64,000 nt of DNA, taken from Rubrivivax gelatinosus IL144. Lineage in GTDB: Bacteria; Pseudomonadota; Gammaproteobacteria; Burkholderiales; Burkholderiaceae_C. Location of the stretch: assembly GCF_000284255.1 (NCBI RefSeq), contig NC_017075.1, positions 4,774,001 to 4,838,000 on the forward strand, read 5' to 3'. The translations under genes and the position numbers were made by a program. The notes below the pieces were generated by a model, which was not told the DNA's origin, ran no database searches, and saw only the letters and a list, made by a program, of their open reading frames with translations. Every line of letters begins with the position of its first letter. Positions within the stretch are counted from its first letter, which is position 1. Below are positions 1-8,443 of this stretch, piece after piece.

Positions 1-399
1 CCCGCCGCCTTCCACGACGCGATGGCCGCACGCTGGCGCCGCTGCATGGCCTGGGTCGTGCCGGCGCAGGCCGGGCCGGCGACGTTCTGCCTGGCCGGTG
101 TGCTGACGCCCGAGCTGCACGGTGCCGACACGCGCCCGGTCTTCGAGCGTGTGCTCGCCGCGCTGGGCCCCGGGCGCGCGCCGCAGGCGCTGCACTTCGC
201 CGACTGGCGCTACGAGGTGTGTTTCGAGTCGCTGGCCGCGGCCCAGGCGCACGTCATCGAACGCCTGCGGCTGCCGCCCGGCGACGAACGCCGGCCGCAG
301 GTGCTGGCCCAGGTCGCCGCCTCGGCGCGGCCCGGCCGTCGCGGCCTGCGCCTGGGCTGCGCCAAACGCAGCGCGGTGCTGCTCTGGCGCCGCGATTGA
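1..399 (+). CDS. C-terminal part of an unidentified protein (possible methyltransferase)
   Basis: The reading frame is open from the first base of the window and stops at a TGA at 397-399, so only the last 132 codons are present. The visible part has no motif I can assign with confidence. It ends in a basic, hydrophobic segment (KRSAVLLWRRD), and its overall feel resembles the C-terminal half of small SAM-dependent methyltransferases, but the SAM-binding motifs would lie upstream of the window. It sits 38 nt ahead of the TonB-dependent receptor on the same strand, so it may be the first or an early gene of that uptake operon. The function is not established. Confidence 0.55.
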   Translation, partial: PAAFHDAMAARWRRCMAWVVPAQAGPATFCLAGVLTPELHGADTRPVFERVLAALGPGRAPQALHFADWRYEVCFESLAAAQAHVIERLRLPPGDERRPQVLAQVAASARPGRRGLRLGCAKRSAVLLWRRD

Positions 400-437
400 C
401 CCTGTTTTCCCTCCCTCCAAAAGAAGAGACGAAGAAG

Positions 438-2564
438 ATGAAGCCACAGGAAAGATCACCGTCGCGCCGCTGGCGCCCCGTCGTGCTGGCGCTGGCGCTG
501 CCGGCCGTCGCGCAGGCCCAGAGCGAGGCCGTCGAGACGGTGCAGATCACCGCCGAACGCCGCGTCGTCACCGCGACGCGCGCCGCCGAGGACCCGCTGG
601 ACCTGCCGTTCAGCACCTACGCCGTCGGCCGCGACGAGATGGACGCCGTCGGCGCGCGCACGCTCGAGGACGCGCTGCGCGCGGTGCCCGGGCTGCAGCA
701 CGGCACCCAGGGCAACTACTTCACGCGTTTCGAGACCCGCGGCCTGCGCGACACCCAGGACGTGCTGGTGCTGATCGACGGCGTGCCGCTGCGCCTGCTG
801 CAGGGCAATGCCGACCTGACGCTGGTCGCGCCCGACCTGCTGGAACGCATCGAGTTCATCAAGGGCCCGGCTTCGGCGCTGTACGGCCGCAACGCGATCG
901 GCGGCGTCGTGCAGATGTTCATCGAGCCCGAGGCCGAAGGCGGCAGCGCGCGCGCGACGCTGGGCAGCTTCGGCCGCCGCGACCTCGGCCTGCGCCAGCG
1001 CTGGGACGGCGAACGCGGCCACCTGTCGGTGGGCGCGGCCTACAGCCGCGTCGACGGCTTCCAGGACGGCACGCCGCGTGACCAGGCCACCGCCAGCGTC
1101 GGCGGCGAGCTGGCGATGACACGCGACTGGGCCAGCAGCGTGCAGCTCTTCTCCAGCCAGGTGAACGCCAAACGCGGCTCGATCGTGCCGCTGAAGGACG
1201 GCCACCCGATGTTCGGCATAGCCCCGGAAGACAACTACGGCATCCCCGGCGCCCACGTCGACGGCGAGTACCTGAGCCTGGCCTGGCGCAACCGCGTGCG
1301 CCTGACGCCGGCGCTGAGTTTCGAGCACCTGAGCAGCTGGGCGCGCTACGACCGCCTGTTCCAGGGCGGCATCACCATCGTGCCGCCGCCGGCCGCGGTG
1401 ACCAAGGGCTGGTCGGAGACCGACACCCAGGACCGCGGGCTGTTCCACGAGTTCACGCTGAACGCCAAGGCCGAGCTGGGCGCGACGCATCACGCGCTGC
1501 AGCTGGGGCTGAACCTCGAGTCCGGCTGGCAGGACCAGGCCTCGCCGTCGTTCAGCGGCGCGCCGACCTACCGCGGCCCCGACTACGACACGCCGGTCAG
1601 CAACATCGGCAAGGACCCGCGCGGCATCCGCGGTGCGGTGACCGACTCGCGTTTCGACCAGAGCGTGCGCAGCCTGTACCTGCAGGACCGCATCGACATC
1701 GGCACGCTGAGCCTGAGCGCCGGCCTGCGTCGCGACCACTTCGAGCAGACGCTGTGGCGCAGCGGCACCGCCGTGCAGGCGCGCCAGGACGAAGGCCGCA
1801 CCAGCCCGCGCCTGGGCGCCGACTGGCGCTACGCGGCGTCCGCCACCAGCGAGAACGCGCTGTTCGCCAACTGGGCCGAAGGCTTCCGGCCGCAGGCCGT
1901 GGCGCTGAACACGCGCTCGGGCGTCGTCGTGCCGGCGCTGCTGCGCCCGGAGGTCACGCGCAGCCTCGAGATCGGCGCCAAGGGCCGCGCCGTCGACGAG
2001 CGCTGGAGCTACCAGGTGGCGCTGTTCCAGGCCGACAAGACCGACGGCCAGCGATCGTTCCGCACCGGGCCCGACAGCTTCATCTTCACCAACGCCAGCT
2101 CGCGCGTGCGCGGGCTGGAAACGCTGCTGCGCGGGCGGCTGTCGGCCGCCTGGTCGGGTTATGCCCACTACACCTGGCAGGACGCGCGGCTGCGCGACTT
2201 CCCGACTTTCGACGCCGCCGGCAACCCGGGGCCCAACTACGCCGGCAACCGCATGCGCATGTCGGCACGCCACATCGCCGGCGCCGGCCTCGCCTGGTCG
2301 CAAGGCGACTGGCGGTGGACGGGCAGCGCCAACTACGTCGGCCGGCGCCCGCTGCGCGACAACGTCGAGCACTCGCAGATCCTGCCCTCGTACACGCTGC
2401 TGTCGACGGCCGTCACCTGGCAGGCGACGCCGCGGCTGTCGGTGCAGGCCGGCGTCGACAACCTGGCCGACGTCGAGTACATCGCCGACGACTTCTCGGC
2501 CCAGGACGCGGGCTGCTTCGGCACGCCGCGCAGCCTGTTCCTGCGGCTGAAAGCGCAGTGGTGA
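438..2564 (+). CDS. TonB-dependent outer-membrane receptor
   Basis: This is an outer-membrane, TonB-gated active transporter of 708 residues. The ATG at 438 is preceded by a purine-rich stretch (gacgaagaag) and opens a signal peptide ending near AVAQAQ (about residue 30). A TonB-box-like segment (VETVQITAER) and a plug domain follow, with plug hallmarks such as LIDGVPLRL and RIEFIKGPASALYGRNAIGG at about residues 110-155. The rest is a beta-barrel ending in the aromatic residue W (LFLRLKAQW), as expected for outer-membrane barrels. The receptor is followed without a gap by a binding protein, permease and ATPase, so it probably takes up a chelated metal or corrinoid. The ligand cannot be told from sequence alone; siderophore, cobalamin and haem are all possible. 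Confidence 0.93.
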   Translation: MKPQERSPSRRWRPVVLALALPAVAQAQSEAVETVQITAERRVVTATRAAEDPLDLPFSTYAVGRDEMDAVGARTLEDALRAVPGLQHGTQGNYFTRFETRGLRDTQDVLVLIDGVPLRLLQGNADLTLVAPDLLERIEFIKGPASALYGRNAIGGVVQMFIEPEAEGGSARATLGSFGRRDLGLRQRWDGERGHLSVGAAYSRVDGFQDGTPRDQATASVGGELAMTRDWASSVQLFSSQVNAKRGSIVPLKDGHPMFGIAPEDNYGIPGAHVDGEYLSLAWRNRVRLTPALSFEHLSSWARYDRLFQGGITIVPPPAAVTKGWSETDTQDRGLFHEFTLNAKAELGATHHALQLGLNLESGWQDQASPSFSGAPTYRGPDYDTPVSNIGKDPRGIRGAVTDSRFDQSVRSLYLQDRIDIGTLSLSAGLRRDHFEQTLWRSGTAVQARQDEGRTSPRLGADWRYAASATSENALFANWAEGFRPQAVALNTRSGVVVPALLRPEVTRSLEIGAKGRAVDERWSYQVALFQADKTDGQRSFRTGPDSFIFTNASSRVRGLETLLRGRLSAAWSGYAHYTWQDARLRDFPTFDAAGNPGPNYAGNRMRMSARHIAGAGLAWSQGDWRWTGSANYVGRRPLRDNVEHSQILPSYTLLSTAVTWQATPRLSVQAGVDNLADVEYIADDFSAQDAGCFGTPRSLFLRLKAQW

Positions 2565-3484
2565 GCGGGCCCTCGTCGCCCGCGCGGCGTGCGCTGCTGG
2601 CCGGCGCGGCGCTGTGCGGCGCCGGGCACGAGGCCCGGGCGGCCGCCTGGCCGCGCAGCGTCGTCGACGCGAGCGGGCGAACGCTGCGGCTGGCGGCGCC
2701 GCCACAGCGCATCGTCGCGATCTTCCCGAGCAACATCGAGATCGTCTTCGCGCTCGGGCTGGAGGCGCGCGTCGCGGCGATCGGCGGGCGTGTGCGATAT
2801 CCCGAGGCGGCGCTGGCCAAACCCTCGGTCGGCGGCGCGCTCGGCTACTCGCCCGAGGCGGTGGCGGCGCTGCGGCCGGACCTGATCGTGCTGACGCCGT
2901 CGCACGGCAGCGCGCTGGGCCTGGTCGAGCCTTTCGAACGCGCCGGCGTCGCGGTGCTGGTGCTGGCGCATCCGGACCTGGCGGCGGCGCGGCGCAACAT
3001 CGAGCTCGTCGGCCGCGCCACCGGCAGCGAAACCGCCGCGGCGGCGCTGCTGGCGCGTTTCGACGGCTCGCTGGCGTCGATCCGCCAGGCCTGGCAGGGC
3101 CGGCCGCAGCCGAGCGTGTACCTGGAGACCGCGGCCGCCGCACGCGGCGCCTACCAGACCGTCGGCCGCGGCCATTACGCCGACGACGCGCTGGCCTGCG
3201 CCGGCGGGCGCAACGTCTTCAGCGACCTGGCCGGCGCGCAGCAGGTCAGCGCCGAGGCGGTGCTGCTGCGCGACCCGGAAGTCATCGTCTCGCTGCAGGC
3301 GGTGCCGCGGCCGGCCGCGGAGATCGCCGCCCGGCCGGGCTGGTCGCGGCTGCGCGCGGTGCGCGAGGGGCGGGTCGTCGTGCTGCCGCGCAGCCACTTC
3401 CTGATCCCCGGGCCGCGCCAGACCGAGGCCGTGCTGGCCTACGCCCGCGCGCTGCATCCGCAGGCCTTCGGAGCGGCAGCATGA
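2561..3484 (+). CDS. periplasmic metal-chelate/cobalamin-type binding protein (BtuF/FhuD family)
   Basis: This is the solute-binding component of an ABC importer, 307 residues. The GTG at 2561 overlaps the receptor stop by 4 nt (GTGA), so translation is likely coupled. A short signal peptide ends near EARAAAW. The mature part starts with VDASGRTLRL, then APPQRIVAIFPSNIEIVFALG, the typical opening of the PF01497 class III binding-protein fold: two lobes joined by a long helix. Further conserved pieces are ALRPDLIVL and ADDALACAGGRNVFSDL. The neighbours are a FecCD permease and an ATPase, so the whole set is a TonB-to-cytoplasm route. The substrate class is Fe-siderophore or B12; no residue I can see decides between them. 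Confidence 0.9.
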   Translation: MSGPSSPARRALLAGAALCGAGHEARAAAWPRSVVDASGRTLRLAAPPQRIVAIFPSNIEIVFALGLEARVAAIGGRVRYPEAALAKPSVGGALGYSPEAVAALRPDLIVLTPSHGSALGLVEPFERAGVAVLVLAHPDLAAARRNIELVGRATGSETAAAALLARFDGSLASIRQAWQGRPQPSVYLETAAAARGAYQTVGRGHYADDALACAGGRNVFSDLAGAQQVSAEAVLLRDPEVIVSLQAVPRPAAEIAARPGWSRLRAVREGRVVVLPRSHFLIPGPRQTEAVLAYARALHPQAFGAAA

Positions 3485-4455
3485 GGGCCCGGCATGCGAC
3501 GCCGCTGCTGGCCGCCGCGCTGCTGGTGGCAGCGGTGCTGGCGCTCAGCGGCGGCGCGGCCTGGGTGGCGCCGGCGCAATGGCTGGGCGGCGACGGGCTG
3601 ATGCACGACCTGGTCTGGGTCTGGCGCGCGCCGCGTGTCGCGGCGGCGTTTTTCGTCGGCGCCTGCCTGGCGCTGGCCGGGCTGCTGTTCCAGGGCGTGT
3701 TCCGCAACCCGCTGGCCGAACCCTATCTGCTGGGCAGCGCCTCGGGTGCCGCGGTGGGCGCGGCCATCGCGCTGCTGCTGCCGCAGTGGCTGCCGCCGGG
3801 CTGGTCGCTGCCGCTGCTGGCTTTTGCCGGCGCCTGGGGCGCGAGCTGGCTGGTGCTGGCCGTCGGCCGTGCCGGCGGCGGCTGGCAGCCGGCGCGGCTG
3901 CTGCTGGCCGGCGTCGCGCTGGCGGCCATCCTGTCGGCGCTGCGCGGGCTGCTGCTGATGCTCTTCGGCGACGAGTCGACCAATCTGCGCGCGCTGATCT
4001 CCTGGCAGCTGGGCGGCGTGCAGACGCCGACCGCAGCGCAGTGCGCGGCCTTCGTGCCGCTGCTGGTGCTGCTGGCCGCCGGCGCCCGGCGGCTGGCGTT
4101 CGGGCTGGACGCGCTGGGCCTGGGCGAACAGGCGGCACACGGCATGGGCGTGCGCGTGCCGCGGCTGGTCGCGCAGGCGGTGCTGCTGGCGGCGCTGGCC
4201 ACCGCGCTGGCGGTCTGCTGGGGCGGGCTGATCGGCTTCGTCGGCCTGGTGGTGCCGCATCTGCTGCGCTGGTGGCTGGGGCCGCTGCACGGCCGGCTGG
4301 TGCCGGCCTGCGTGCTCGCCGGTGGCACGGCGATGGTGCTGGTGGACCTGATCGCCCGCGCGGCGCTGGCGCCCAGCGAGATCCCGGCCGGGCTGCTGAC
4401 GGCGCTGGTCGGCGGGCCCTTTTTCCTGGGCTTGCTGCTGAGGCGACGGGAGTGA
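3481..4455 (+). CDS. FecCD/BtuC-family ABC transporter permease
   Basis: This inner-membrane permease of 324 residues should carry about ten membrane helices and work as a homodimer. The ATG at 3481 overlaps the preceding stop (ATGA). The family signature is clear at about residues 45-85: RAPRVAAAFFVGACLALAG, then FQGVFRNPLAEPYLLGSASG. A second conserved region near the C-terminus reads GGLIGFVGLVVPHLLRWWLG, the coupling region that touches the ATPase, and the protein ends with the expected GGPFFLGLLLRRRE. It works with the flanking binding protein and ATPase to import the ligand delivered by the upstream TonB receptor. Confidence 0.93.
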   Translation: MRARHATPLLAAALLVAAVLALSGGAAWVAPAQWLGGDGLMHDLVWVWRAPRVAAAFFVGACLALAGLLFQGVFRNPLAEPYLLGSASGAAVGAAIALLLPQWLPPGWSLPLLAFAGAWGASWLVLAVGRAGGGWQPARLLLAGVALAAILSALRGLLLMLFGDESTNLRALISWQLGGVQTPTAAQCAAFVPLLVLLAAGARRLAFGLDALGLGEQAAHGMGVRVPRLVAQAVLLAALATALAVCWGGLIGFVGLVVPHLLRWWLGPLHGRLVPACVLAGGTAMVLVDLIARAALAPSEIPAGLLTALVGGPFFLGLLLRRRE

Positions 4456-4457
4456 CG

Positions 4458-5195
4458 ATGGAGACGACGACATGTCCCGCCCTGGCGGTGCAGGGGCTGC
4501 AGGTGCGTGCCGGCGCTCGCACGCTGCTGCACGGCATCGACGCCTCGTGGCCGGCGCGCGGCCTGTTCGCGCTGGTCGGCGCCAACGGCGCCGGCAAGAG
4601 CACGCTGCTGCAGGCCTTGATCGGGCTGCGCCCGGCACACGCCGGCGAGGTGCGCCTGCTCGGCCGCCCGCTGGCCGGCTGGAAGCCGCGCGCGCTGGCG
4701 CAGGCCATCGGCTACCTGCCGCAGCAGACGCACAGTCACTGGGACCTGACGGTCGACGAGCTGCTGCAGCTGGCACTGGCGCCGCCGAGCGCGGCGCTGA
4801 TCGAGGCCTGCGAACTCGGGCCGCTGCGCCAGCGCCGGCTGCACACGCTGTCCGGCGGCGAGGCAGCGCGCGCGGCGCTGGCGCGCGCCATCGCGCACCG
4901 CCCGCCGCTGCTGCTGGCCGACGAGCCGGCCGCGCACCTGGACCTGCCGCACCAGCACCAGCTGATGCGCCTGCTGCGCGCCTGCGCCGCCGACGCCGCG
5001 GTGCTGGTGGTGCTGCACGACCTGCACCTGGCGGCGCGCTACTGCGACGAGGTCACGCTGCTGGCCGAGGGCCGCGTGATGGCCGCCGGCCATCCGGACG
5101 AGGTGCTGCGCAGCGCTTCGCTGAGCCAGGCCTACGGCAGCGCCGTGGTGCGCTGCGACCTGGGCCGCCAGCGCTTCTTCACTGCCGAGGACTGA
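4458..5195 (+). CDS. ABC transporter ATP-binding protein (FecE/BtuD-like)
   Basis: This is the cytoplasmic ATPase of the metal-chelate importer, 245 residues, starting 2 nt after the permease stop. Walker A is GANGAGKST, the Q-loop lies in IGYLPQQT, the ABC signature is LSGGE, Walker B is LLLADEP, and the H-loop is VVLHDLHLA. All catalytic elements are intact. This subfamily usually has roughly 250-260 residues, so it is complete. It is the last gene of the operon, because the two tRNA genes on the other strand begin 55 nt later. The substrate is undetermined, as for its partners. Confidence 0.93.
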   Translation: METTTCPALAVQGLQVRAGARTLLHGIDASWPARGLFALVGANGAGKSTLLQALIGLRPAHAGEVRLLGRPLAGWKPRALAQAIGYLPQQTHSHWDLTVDELLQLALAPPSAALIEACELGPLRQRRLHTLSGGEAARAALARAIAHRPPLLLADEPAAHLDLPHQHQLMRLLRACAADAAVLVVLHDLHLAARYCDEVTLLAEGRVMAAGHPDEVLRSASLSQAYGSAVVRCDLGRQRFFTAED

Positions 5196-5213
5196 ACGGC
5201 GCCGAAAAGACAA

Positions 5214-5243
5214 AGGGCCCGGCTTCTTCCGAAACCGGGCCCT
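5214..5243 (-). terminator. intrinsic terminator of the tRNA pair
   Basis: An inverted repeat with arms GGGCCCGG (5215-5222) and CCGGGCCC (5235-5242) encloses a 12-nt loop. Read on the minus strand the hairpin is followed by tttgtctttt, a U-rich tail, so it ends the tRNA-Phe/tRNA-Gly transcript. Read on the plus strand the U-tract is missing, although the hairpin could still slow transcription coming from the ABC operon. Confidence 0.85.
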
Positions 5244-5250
5244 CGAATCT

Positions 5251-5326
5251 TGGAGCGGGATAAGAGGCTCGAACTCTCGACCTATACCTTGGCAAGGTAT
5301 CGCTCTACCAACTGAGCTAATCCCGC
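5251..5326 (-). tRNA. tRNA-Gly (anticodon GCC)
   Basis: The minus strand folds as a 76-nt tRNA with an encoded CCA end. The acceptor stem is GCGGGAT/ATCCCGC, the D-loop GCTCAGTTGGTAGAGC, the anticodon loop TTGCCAA (GCC, glycine), and the T-arm contains GTTCGAGC. It lies 6 nt downstream of tRNA-Phe on the same transcript and is followed by a terminator hairpin. Confidence 0.96.
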
Positions 5327-5332
5327 ATCTCT

Positions 5333-5408
5333 TGGTGGCCTGGGGCGGAATCGAACCACCGACACGCGGATTTTCAATCCGCTGCTCTACCAACTGAGCT
5401 ACCAGGCC
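5333..5408 (-). tRNA. tRNA-Phe (anticodon GAA)
   Basis: The minus strand encodes a 76-nt tRNA with CCA. The acceptor begins GGCCTGG and pairs with CCAGGCC, the D-loop is GCTCAGTTGGTAGAGC, the anticodon loop TTGAAAA reads GAA (phenylalanine), and the T-loop is GGTTCGATTCC. It is the first gene of a two-tRNA transcript with tRNA-Gly. Confidence 0.96.
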
Positions 5409-5419
5409 AAGAGCCCGCG

Positions 5420-5425
5420 ACTATA
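5420..5425 (-). promoter_or_regulatory. -10 box of the tRNA-Phe/tRNA-Gly promoter
   Basis: On the minus strand TATAGT is followed by the GC-rich run CGCGGGC and then by the 5' end of tRNA-Phe 11 nt away. A strong -10 followed by a G/C-rich discriminator is the known design of stringently controlled stable-RNA promoters. No good -35 is visible; it would fall in the 3' end of the response-regulator gene. Confidence 0.55.
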
Positions 5426-5434
5426 GCACAGGTT

Positions 5435-6148
5435 TCAGGAAGTGCCGCGTTTGTTGCGCGAAAGATCGACGCCCAGCTGCTTGAGCTTGCGGTACAGGTG
5501 GGTGCGCTCGAGGCCGGTCTTCTCGGCCACGCGCGTCATCGAGCCGCCTTCCTTGGCGAGGTGGAACTCGAAGTAGCTCTTCTCGAATGCGTCGCGCGCC
5601 TCGCGCAGCGGGCGGTCGAGGTCGAAGCTCTGCTCGGGGCGCGGACCGCTGGGCACCGGCGCGGCCGGCACCGGGACGGCGGCCGACGGCGCCAGCGGGC
5701 TGCCGTTGACGTAGGGCCGCGTCATCGCCAGCGGATCGCGCAGGCCGGGCACCGCCGGGGCCGCGGCAGCGGCCAGGCGCTGGCCCGGGCGCACCAGGGC
5801 CTGCTCGACGGCGCGCAGCAGCTTCTGCAGCGTGATCGGCTTTTCGAGGAAGGCCACGGCGCCGTGTTTGGTCGCCTCGACCGCGGTGTCGATCGTGCCG
5901 TGGCCGCTCATCATGATGACCGGCATCGTCAGCAGCCCCGTCGCGCCCCATTCCTTGAGCAGCGAGATGCCGTCGACGTCGGGCATCCAGATGTCCAGCA
6001 GCACGAGGTCGGGGCGCAAGGACTCGCGCACGTGTCGGGCCTGGGCCGCGTTCTCCGCGAGTTCGACCGTGTGGCCTTCGTCGCTGAGGATCTCCGAGAG
6101 CAGGGCGCGAATGCCCAGCTCGTCGTCCACTACCAGAATCGTTGCCAT
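5435..6148 (-). CDS. NtrX-like response regulator without AAA+ domain (receiver plus Fis-type HTH)
   Basis: This is a DNA-binding response regulator of 237 residues. Residues 1-120 form a receiver: acidic pocket VVDDE, phospho-acceptor Asp in LVLLDIWMPD, switch Ser in MMSGHG, and Lys in EKPI. A Pro/Ala-rich linker of about 60 residues follows. The C-terminal end is a Fis-type helix-turn-helix (MTRVAEKTGLERTHLYRKLK). NtrX itself carries a sigma-54-interacting AAA+ ATPase between these parts; here it is absent, with no GAFTGA or Walker motif. The protein therefore cannot act as a standard sigma-54 activator and probably represses or activates by simple binding. It begins 9 nt after the NtrY-like kinase, its evident partner. 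Confidence 0.88.
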   Translation of the reverse strand: MATILVVDDELGIRALLSEILSDEGHTVELAENAAQARHVRESLRPDLVLLDIWMPDVDGISLLKEWGATGLLTMPVIMMSGHGTIDTAVEATKHGAVAFLEKPITLQKLLRAVEQALVRPGQRLAAAAAPAVPGLRDPLAMTRPYVNGSPLAPSAAVPVPAAPVPSGPRPEQSFDLDRPLREARDAFEKSYFEFHLAKEGGSMTRVAEKTGLERTHLYRKLKQLGVDLSRNKRGTS

Positions 6149-6157
6149 GCGCTGAGG

Positions 6158-8443
6158 TCAATGCACCTGCGTTGCGTCACCGGAAGCCGTCGCCGGACCG
6201 TCGTCGGTCGCGGGATTCGGCGCAGGTGCGAGTAAGGAAAATGATAGCGAAACTCGTGCCCCGATCACCGGATGTTCGATCCCCTCGCCGGCATGCAGGT
6301 TGACGACCCGCAGCCGCGCGTGGTGTTCGTCGGCGATCTTCTTGACGACGGCCAGCCCGAGGCCCGTGCCCTTGGCCTTGGTCGTCACGTAGGGCTCGAA
6401 GGCCCGCTTGAGCACTTTCTCGGGGAAACCGGGCCCGTTGTCCTGCACGAACAGGCGCACCGAACGCAGCTCGCCGTTGTCGCCCACCGAACGCGCCGTG
6501 CCGATCTCGACATGCCCGTCGGGGCGCTCGGAGATCGCGTCGAGCGCGTTCTGCACGAGGTTGTGGATGACCTGGCGCAGCTGCGTCGCGTCGCCCATGA
6601 TGCGCGGCAGCGGCTCGGCCAGCCGCACGACGAGCTGGCCGCCGTCGTGCGCCTGGCCGTACAGCCCCAGCACCTCGTGGGCCAGCGCGTTCAGGTCCAG
6701 CGGCTTCATCTGCGCCGCCGGCAGCCGGGCGTAGTCGCGGAACTCGTTGACCAGGCGCTGCATCGCGTCGACCTGCGAGACGATGGTCGCCACCGAGCGC
6801 AGCAGCAGCGCCTGGTCGTTGCCTTCGAGCTTGCTCTCCAGCCGGTGCTGCAGGCGCTCGGCCGAGAGCTGGATGGGCGTCAGCGGGTTCTTGATCTCGT
6901 GCGCCAGCCGGCGCGCGACCTCGGCCCAGGCCTGCGAGCGCTGCGCCGAGACGACTTCGGTGATGTCGTCGAAGACCATCAGCCGCTGCTCGCCGGGCAG
7001 CGGCGCGCCGCGCACCAGCAGGGTCAGCGTCACGCCTTCGGGGCGCGCCAGCTCGAAGGCATCCTGCCAGTGGTCGCCGCCGGCTTCGGTGCGGTCGGCG
7101 AGCTGCTCGTAGCGCTGCTCGACGCTGCGCGCGAAGCCCTCCAGCTCGGGCAGCTCGCCCAGGTGGCGGCCGCGCCAGGCCGCCACCGGCAGGCCGAGGA
7201 TGCGCGTCGCGCCCGGGTTCACGGTGTCGATGCAGCCTTCGCGGTCGAAGACGATGACGCCGGCGGTCAGCGTGTCCAGGATGGTCTGCAGCCGGGTGCG
7301 CGCGCCTTCGAGCTGGGCGACGCCGCGCTGCACCTGCTCGCGCGCGTCGGCGAGCTGCGCCGTCATGTCGGCGAACGAACGCGTCAGCCCGCCGAGCTCG
7401 TCGCCCGAGGCGAACACCGGCTTGGGCTGCAGATCGCCGGCGGCCACCTGGCGCACGCCGTCGGCCAGCAGCAGCAGCGGCCGCGCGAGCTGGTTGCCCA
7501 GCAGGATGGCCAGCAGCACGGCGCCGAAGACGGCCAGGATCAGCGCCAGCGTCAGCGTGCCGATGTACATGCGCGACAGGCTGTCGCGCGCCAGCGCACG
7601 CTGCTGGTACTCGCCGTGCGCGGCCTGCACCGCCAGCGCGTCCAGCGCCAGCTTGCGCGGCAGCGGCTGCATCACCATCAGGAAGCGGTCCTGGCCGGGC
7701 GCCAGGCGGATGCTGGCGTCGGGCAGCAGGGCCAGCGCGCGCACGCGTGGCGCGGCCGGCTCGCCGGCGGCCAGCGCCTCCTCGTCCAGGCCTTCGATCT
7801 GGCTGGCCCAGCCCAGCGAGCGCGCCTGGCGCAGCAGCGTCGTCGACGGCCGCTCCGGCGGCGTCGCGCCGGGCGAGACGCCGGCGGTGGCCAGGATCTG
7901 GCCCGAGTGGCCGAGCAGCGCCAGCTCGCGCGCGCCGAGCTGCTCGCGCAGGCGTTCCAGCGTCAGCGGCGACGGCGAATGCATGTCGCCCAGGCGTTCG
8001 GCGGCCAGCCGCGCCTTGGCGCCGACGTCGGCCTGCAGCGCGTCCAGCGTCGTCTTGCCCAGCGACAGCCCGGCGTCCAGCGCGCCGGCCACCTTGACGT
8101 CGAACCAGGCGTCGATGCTGCGCGAGACGAACTGGTAGGACACGGTGTAGATCACCAGCCCCGGCAGCACGCCGACCAGCGCGAAGATGCCGGCCAGCTT
8201 GATCAGCAGCTTGCTGCCGAACTTGCCGCGTTTGAGCCGCAGCACCAGCCGCACCGAGGCAATGCCGATGACCAGCAGCAGCAGCCCGGCGACTGCGGCG
8301 TTCACCCAGAACAGCCAGACGAAATGGCGCTCGTAGAAACCGCCGCCGGCCGTCGACAGCGACAGCACGAAGGCCAGCACGAGCGCGGCGCCGGTGCCCG
8401 CGACCAGCGCGACGATCCAGATCCAGCGGGCCGTGCGACTCAT
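6158..8443 (-). CDS. NtrY-like membrane sensor histidine kinase
   Basis: This 761-residue sensor kinase has three hydrophobic segments in the first about 110 residues, a periplasmic stretch, and a fourth membrane helix (TLALILAVFGAVLLAILLG, near residue 300). These lead into a HAMP domain (LARPLLLLADGVRQVAAGDL), a PAS domain (about 385-490) and the kinase core. The phosphorylated His is residue 515 in RRLAHEIKNPLTPIQLSAER. The ATP-binding lid follows: NALDAI (N box), DNGPGFP (G1) and TGLGLAVVKKI (G2). The HEIKNPLTPIQ form of the H box is typical of the NtrB/NtrY class. The start codon overlaps the DUF4390 stop (ATGA), and the regulator gene follows at once. The signal sensed is unknown; family members affect nitrogen and redox metabolism. 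Confidence 0.93.
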   Translation of the reverse strand: MSRTARWIWIVALVAGTGAALVLAFVLSLSTAGGGFYERHFVWLFWVNAAVAGLLLLVIGIASVRLVLRLKRGKFGSKLLIKLAGIFALVGVLPGLVIYTVSYQFVSRSIDAWFDVKVAGALDAGLSLGKTTLDALQADVGAKARLAAERLGDMHSPSPLTLERLREQLGARELALLGHSGQILATAGVSPGATPPERPSTTLLRQARSLGWASQIEGLDEEALAAGEPAAPRVRALALLPDASIRLAPGQDRFLMVMQPLPRKLALDALAVQAAHGEYQQRALARDSLSRMYIGTLTLALILAVFGAVLLAILLGNQLARPLLLLADGVRQVAAGDLQPKPVFASGDELGGLTRSFADMTAQLADAREQVQRGVAQLEGARTRLQTILDTLTAGVIVFDREGCIDTVNPGATRILGLPVAAWRGRHLGELPELEGFARSVEQRYEQLADRTEAGGDHWQDAFELARPEGVTLTLLVRGAPLPGEQRLMVFDDITEVVSAQRSQAWAEVARRLAHEIKNPLTPIQLSAERLQHRLESKLEGNDQALLLRSVATIVSQVDAMQRLVNEFRDYARLPAAQMKPLDLNALAHEVLGLYGQAHDGGQLVVRLAEPLPRIMGDATQLRQVIHNLVQNALDAISERPDGHVEIGTARSVGDNGELRSVRLFVQDNGPGFPEKVLKRAFEPYVTTKAKGTGLGLAVVKKIADEHHARLRVVNLHAGEGIEHPVIGARVSLSFSLLAPAPNPATDDGPATASGDATQVH

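Noticed and set aside
1..437. Possible cobalamin riboswitch before the uptake operon
   Set aside because: The available sequence is coding to position 399 and the remaining 38 nt are too short. Any such element would lie upstream of the window.
456..3143. 895-codon open frame on the minus strand, opposite the TonB receptor and binding protein
   Set aside because: It is Arg/Ala/Pro/Gln-rich with no family motif. It mirrors two well-supported genes; long antisense frames are expected at this GC content.
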